A stretch of 64,000 bases of DNA, from NCBI RefSeq assembly GCF_900155945.1, contig NZ_FTMN01000011.1, forward strand, positions 62,001 through 126,000, in the 5' to 3' direction. Below, one piece after another: positions 61,809 through 64,000 of this stretch. The notes beneath the pieces are model-generated. The model did no database searches and was not told where the DNA came from. It saw nothing but the letters and a program-made list of their open reading frames with translations. Every line of letters begins with the position of its first letter. Position 1 is the stretch's first letter. The position numbers and the translations under genes are program-made. Source of the DNA: Marinobacterium stanieri (lineage in GTDB: Bacteria > Pseudomonadota > Gammaproteobacteria > Pseudomonadales > Balneatricaceae).

Positions 61809-63635
61809 ATGTGTGGAATTGTTGGTGCCATTGCAGAGCGCCCGGTTGCCGGTATTTTGCTGGAGGGCTTGCGTCGACTGGAATATCGCGGTTATGACTC
61901 GGCGGGGGTGGCCCTGCTGGAACAGGACCATATTCACCGCCTGCGTCGTATCGGCAAGGTGAAAGCGTTGGCCGACGCCTGTGAGCAGACGTCGATGCCC
62001 GGACGTCTGGGCATTGCGCACACCCGTTGGGCCACCCATGGCAAACCCTCTGAAGCCAACGCCCATCCGCATATGTCAGGTGAACGCCTGGCGGTGGTGC
62101 ATAACGGCATTATTGAAAATTTTGAACCGCTTAAGCAGGAGCTGCAGCAGCAAGGGTACAGTTTTTCATCGGAAACCGACACCGAGGTGGTCGCACACCT
62201 GATCGACAGTGCCATGCAGTCTGGCGCGACCGTGCAGCAGGCGCTACAACAGACGCTGACCCGTCTGGAAGGTGCCTTTGCATTGGGTGTTATCCATGCC
62301 GATCAGCCGGATCAACTGCTGACAGCGCGAAAAGGCAGCCCGCTGGTGATTGGTGTGGGCATTGGTGAAAACTTTATCGCCTCGGATCAACTGGCACTGT
62401 TGCCGGTTACGGACCGCTTCATGTTCCTGGAAGATGGCGACATTGCCATCCTCAAGGCGGACAGCATTCAGGTGCTGAATGACGCGGGTCAGCCGGTTGA
62501 GCGGGCGATTTCGACCTACGAGCATGGCCAGGGCAGTGCCGAAAAGGGCAGCTTCCGCCACTTTATGCTCAAGGAAATCTACGAGCAGCCTGCAGTCATG
62601 CAAGCGGTGCTGGAAGGGCGTGTTGCCTCTGGTCATCTGCTGGAGCAGGCGTTTGGCAGTGAAGCCGCAGCCGTGTTTGATCAGGTCAAGCAGGTTCAGA
62701 TTGTTGCCTGTGGCACCAGTTTCCATGCCGGTATGGTCGCCAAGTACTGGATTGAGGAACTGGTGGGCATTCCCTGTATGGTCGAAGTGGCCAGTGAATT
62801 CCGCTATCGCCCGGTGGTACTGCCGCAAGGCACCTTGCTGCTGACCTTGTCCCAGTCGGGTGAGACTGCCGATACCCTGGCGGCACTGCGTGAAGTGAAA
62901 GAACGTGTGCTGGCGACACTGGCAATCTGCAATGTGCCGGGCAGTTCACTGGTGCGCGAGTCCGACCTCAGTTTGATGACCAATGCCGGCCCGGAAATCG
63001 GTGTTGCTTCAACCAAGGCGTTCACCTCACAGCTGGTGGCCTTGATGCTGACGACTATTGCACTGGGGCGTCGCCATGGTCTGGAGAAGCAGAAGGAATC
63101 GGAACTGATTGCAGCCCTGCAGCAGCTGCCTGCTCTGCTGGAGCAGTTGCTGGCGCTGGATGGTCCCATTGAAGCCATGTCGGCTCACTTTGCCGAGAAG
63201 CATCACGCCTTGTTCCTGGGGCGCAACAGCCTGTATCCAGTGGCCATGGAAGGGGCGCTCAAGCTCAAGGAGATCTCCTACATCCATGCCGAGGCCTATC
63301 CGGCCGGAGAGCTCAAGCACGGCCCTCTGGCGCTGGTGGACAAGGAGATGCCGGTCATCGCCGTGGCGCCGCGTAACGGCATGCTGGACAAGCTCAAGGC
63401 GAATCTGCAGGAAGTGAAGGCGCGTGGCGGTGAGCTGTTTGTGTTTGCCGGCTGTGAGGAGAGTATCCAGCCGCAGGAGGGCATGCACGTTATACATCTG
63501 CCGGCGATGCCATCAGTACTGGACCCGATCGCTTTTACCCTGCCGCTGCAACTGTTGTCCTACCATGTAGCGGTGCTCAAGGGCACGGATGTAGATCAGC
63601 CGCGTAACCTGGCCAAAAGTGTGACCGTGGAATAA
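61809..63635 (+). CDS. glmS: Glutamine-fructose-6-phosphate aminotransferase (isomerising)
   Basis: Makes glucosamine-6-phosphate from fructose-6-phosphate and glutamine, the entry to amino-sugar synthesis. Its 608 residues begin MCGIVGAIAERPVAG, where Cys2 becomes the catalytic N-terminus. An N-terminal glutaminase domain (HTRWATHGKPSEANAHPH) is followed by two SIS domains (ACGTSFHAGMVAKYW, LSQSGETADTLAAL) and the C-terminal DQPRNLAKSVTVE. It is co-transcribed with glmU, and no terminator separates them. Confidence 0.98.
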   Translation: MCGIVGAIAERPVAGILLEGLRRLEYRGYDSAGVALLEQDHIHRLRRIGKVKALADACEQTSMPGRLGIAHTRWATHGKPSEANAHPHMSGERLAVVHNGIIENFEPLKQELQQQGYSFSSETDTEVVAHLIDSAMQSGATVQQALQQTLTRLEGAFALGVIHADQPDQLLTARKGSPLVIGVGIGENFIASDQLALLPVTDRFMFLEDGDIAILKADSIQVLNDAGQPVERAISTYEHGQGSAEKGSFRHFMLKEIYEQPAVMQAVLEGRVASGHLLEQAFGSEAAAVFDQVKQVQIVACGTSFHAGMVAKYWIEELVGIPCMVEVASEFRYRPVVLPQGTLLLTLSQSGETADTLAALREVKERVLATLAICNVPGSSLVRESDLSLMTNAGPEIGVASTKAFTSQLVALMLTTIALGRRHGLEKQKESELIAALQQLPALLEQLLALDGPIEAMSAHFAEKHHALFLGRNSLYPVAMEGALKLKEISYIHAEAYPAGELKHGPLALVDKEMPVIAVAPRNGMLDKLKANLQEVKARGGELFVFAGCEESIQPQEGMHVIHLPAMPSVLDPIAFTLPLQLLSYHVAVLKGTDVDQPRNLAKSVTVE

Positions 63636-63649
63636 TCACTGAAACTGGC

Positions 63650-64000
63650 TCAGCGCTTGGAAGGATCCGAGTGCTTGAGCCAGCTTAGCTGGCGGGACGC
63701 GGGTTCAGGTCGGGACCAGACTACCCAGGCGCCGGTGGCGAGCAAAGCCAGTACGGGCATCAGCACCAACGGGTGGCGAATAAACACCAGTATCAGTGCC
63801 AGCGCGACCAGCATGCCACCACTGGCAACCCACTTGGTGTGTCGGTCGATGTAACCGCCGGCTTCCCAGTTACGCAGACGGGGGCCAAACAGACGGTGCT
63901 GTTCGATCCAGCGGCGCAGGCGGGGTGAGCAACGTGAAGCGCTCCAGGCGGCAATCAGCACAAACACCGTCGTCGGCATGCCCGGCAATACCACGCCAAT
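63650..64000 (-). CDS. DUF454 (YbaN-like) inner-membrane protein, 5' end outside window
   Basis: The C-terminal 116 or so codons of a small membrane protein reading leftward; the frame is still open at the right edge (IGVVLPGMPTTVFVLIAA), so the true start lies beyond 64000. The GMPTTVFVLIAAWSASRCSP segment and RLRNWEAGGYIDRHTK match the DUF454/YbaN family, followed by two membrane helices. The function is unknown. It converges on glmS with only 14 bp between stops. Confidence 0.85.
   Translation of the reverse strand: MGVVLPGMPTTVFVLIAAWSASRCSPRLRRWIEQHRLFGPRLRNWEAGGYIDRHTKWVASGGMLVALALILVFIRHPLVLMPVLALLATGAWVVWSRPEPASRQLSWLKHSDPSKR

Overview
The window is chromosomal DNA from a gammaproteobacterium. 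It contains the conserved replication-origin neighbourhood: gyrB-recF-dnaN-dnaA reading left, rpmH-rnpA-yidC-mnmE reading right, then mnmG-rsmG-parA-parB-atpIBEFHAGDC-glmU-glmS. Gene order resembles Pseudomonadales/Oceanospirillales (dprA-tsaC-hemF-aroE, def-fmt-rsmB-trkA, glyQS, prlC-yheV). The genus cannot be fixed from the sequence alone. There are no rRNA or tRNA genes, transposases, integrases, prophage genes or CRISPR arrays; this looks like stable core chromosome with a few accessory insertions.

Layout. (1) 1-3.9 kb: the end of a zinc ABC importer (znuC, znuB), overlapped by a DinF-type MATE transporter and followed by a secreted sorbosone-dehydrogenase-like beta-propeller. (2) 3.97-6.9 kb: yheV and prlC leftward, a gamma-carbonic anhydrase rightward. 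(3) 7.05-15.7 kb: the most accessory-looking block. It is an iron-responsive cluster with a Fur-box-like site at each end of the first transcription unit: imelysin, di-haem oxidoreductase, second imelysin-like protein, Tat-exported DUF1513 protein, di-haem cytochrome c peroxidase/MauG-like protein, and a TonB-dependent receptor behind its own Fur-like box. (4) 15.8-24.6 kb, leftward: Lon-like protease, aroE, hemF, tsaC, purK, purE, dprA, LysM protein. (5) 24.7-30.4 kb, rightward: def, fmt, rsmB, trkA, trkH. (6) 30.4-35.3 kb: an LpxL-type acyltransferase, glyQS, three parS sites in 186 bp and a GST-like gene. (7) 35.4-41.7 kb, leftward: gyrB, recF, dnaN, dnaA. (8) 41.7-49.9 kb: the dnaA-rpmH spacer, rpmH-rnpA-yidC-mnmE, a cytochrome b561/YceI pair, then an 848-bp spacer rich in DnaA-box-like motifs ahead of mnmG. 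(9) 49.9-63.6 kb: rsmG, parAB, the complete F1Fo ATP synthase operon, a TrmB-family regulator on the opposite strand, and glmU-glmS. (10) the start of a DUF454/YbaN membrane protein running off the right edge.

How the parts work together. DnaA and DnaN initiate and sustain replication, and ParA/ParB with the parS cluster segregate the new origins. RpmH, RnpA, MnmE/MnmG, RsmG, GlyQS, TsaC, Def, Fmt and RsmB serve translation and RNA modification. YidC assists membrane insertion, including that of Fo subunits. GlmU/GlmS make UDP-GlcNAc for the envelope. The 7-16 kb cluster is best read as a periplasmic/outer-membrane iron acquisition or metal-handling system whose substrate is not evident. It is the best candidate here for an incompletely described system. 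Two regions have origin features: the dnaA-rpmH spacer (strand switch, one exact DnaA box) and the mnmG upstream spacer (eight DnaA-box-like motifs beside an A/T-rich stretch).
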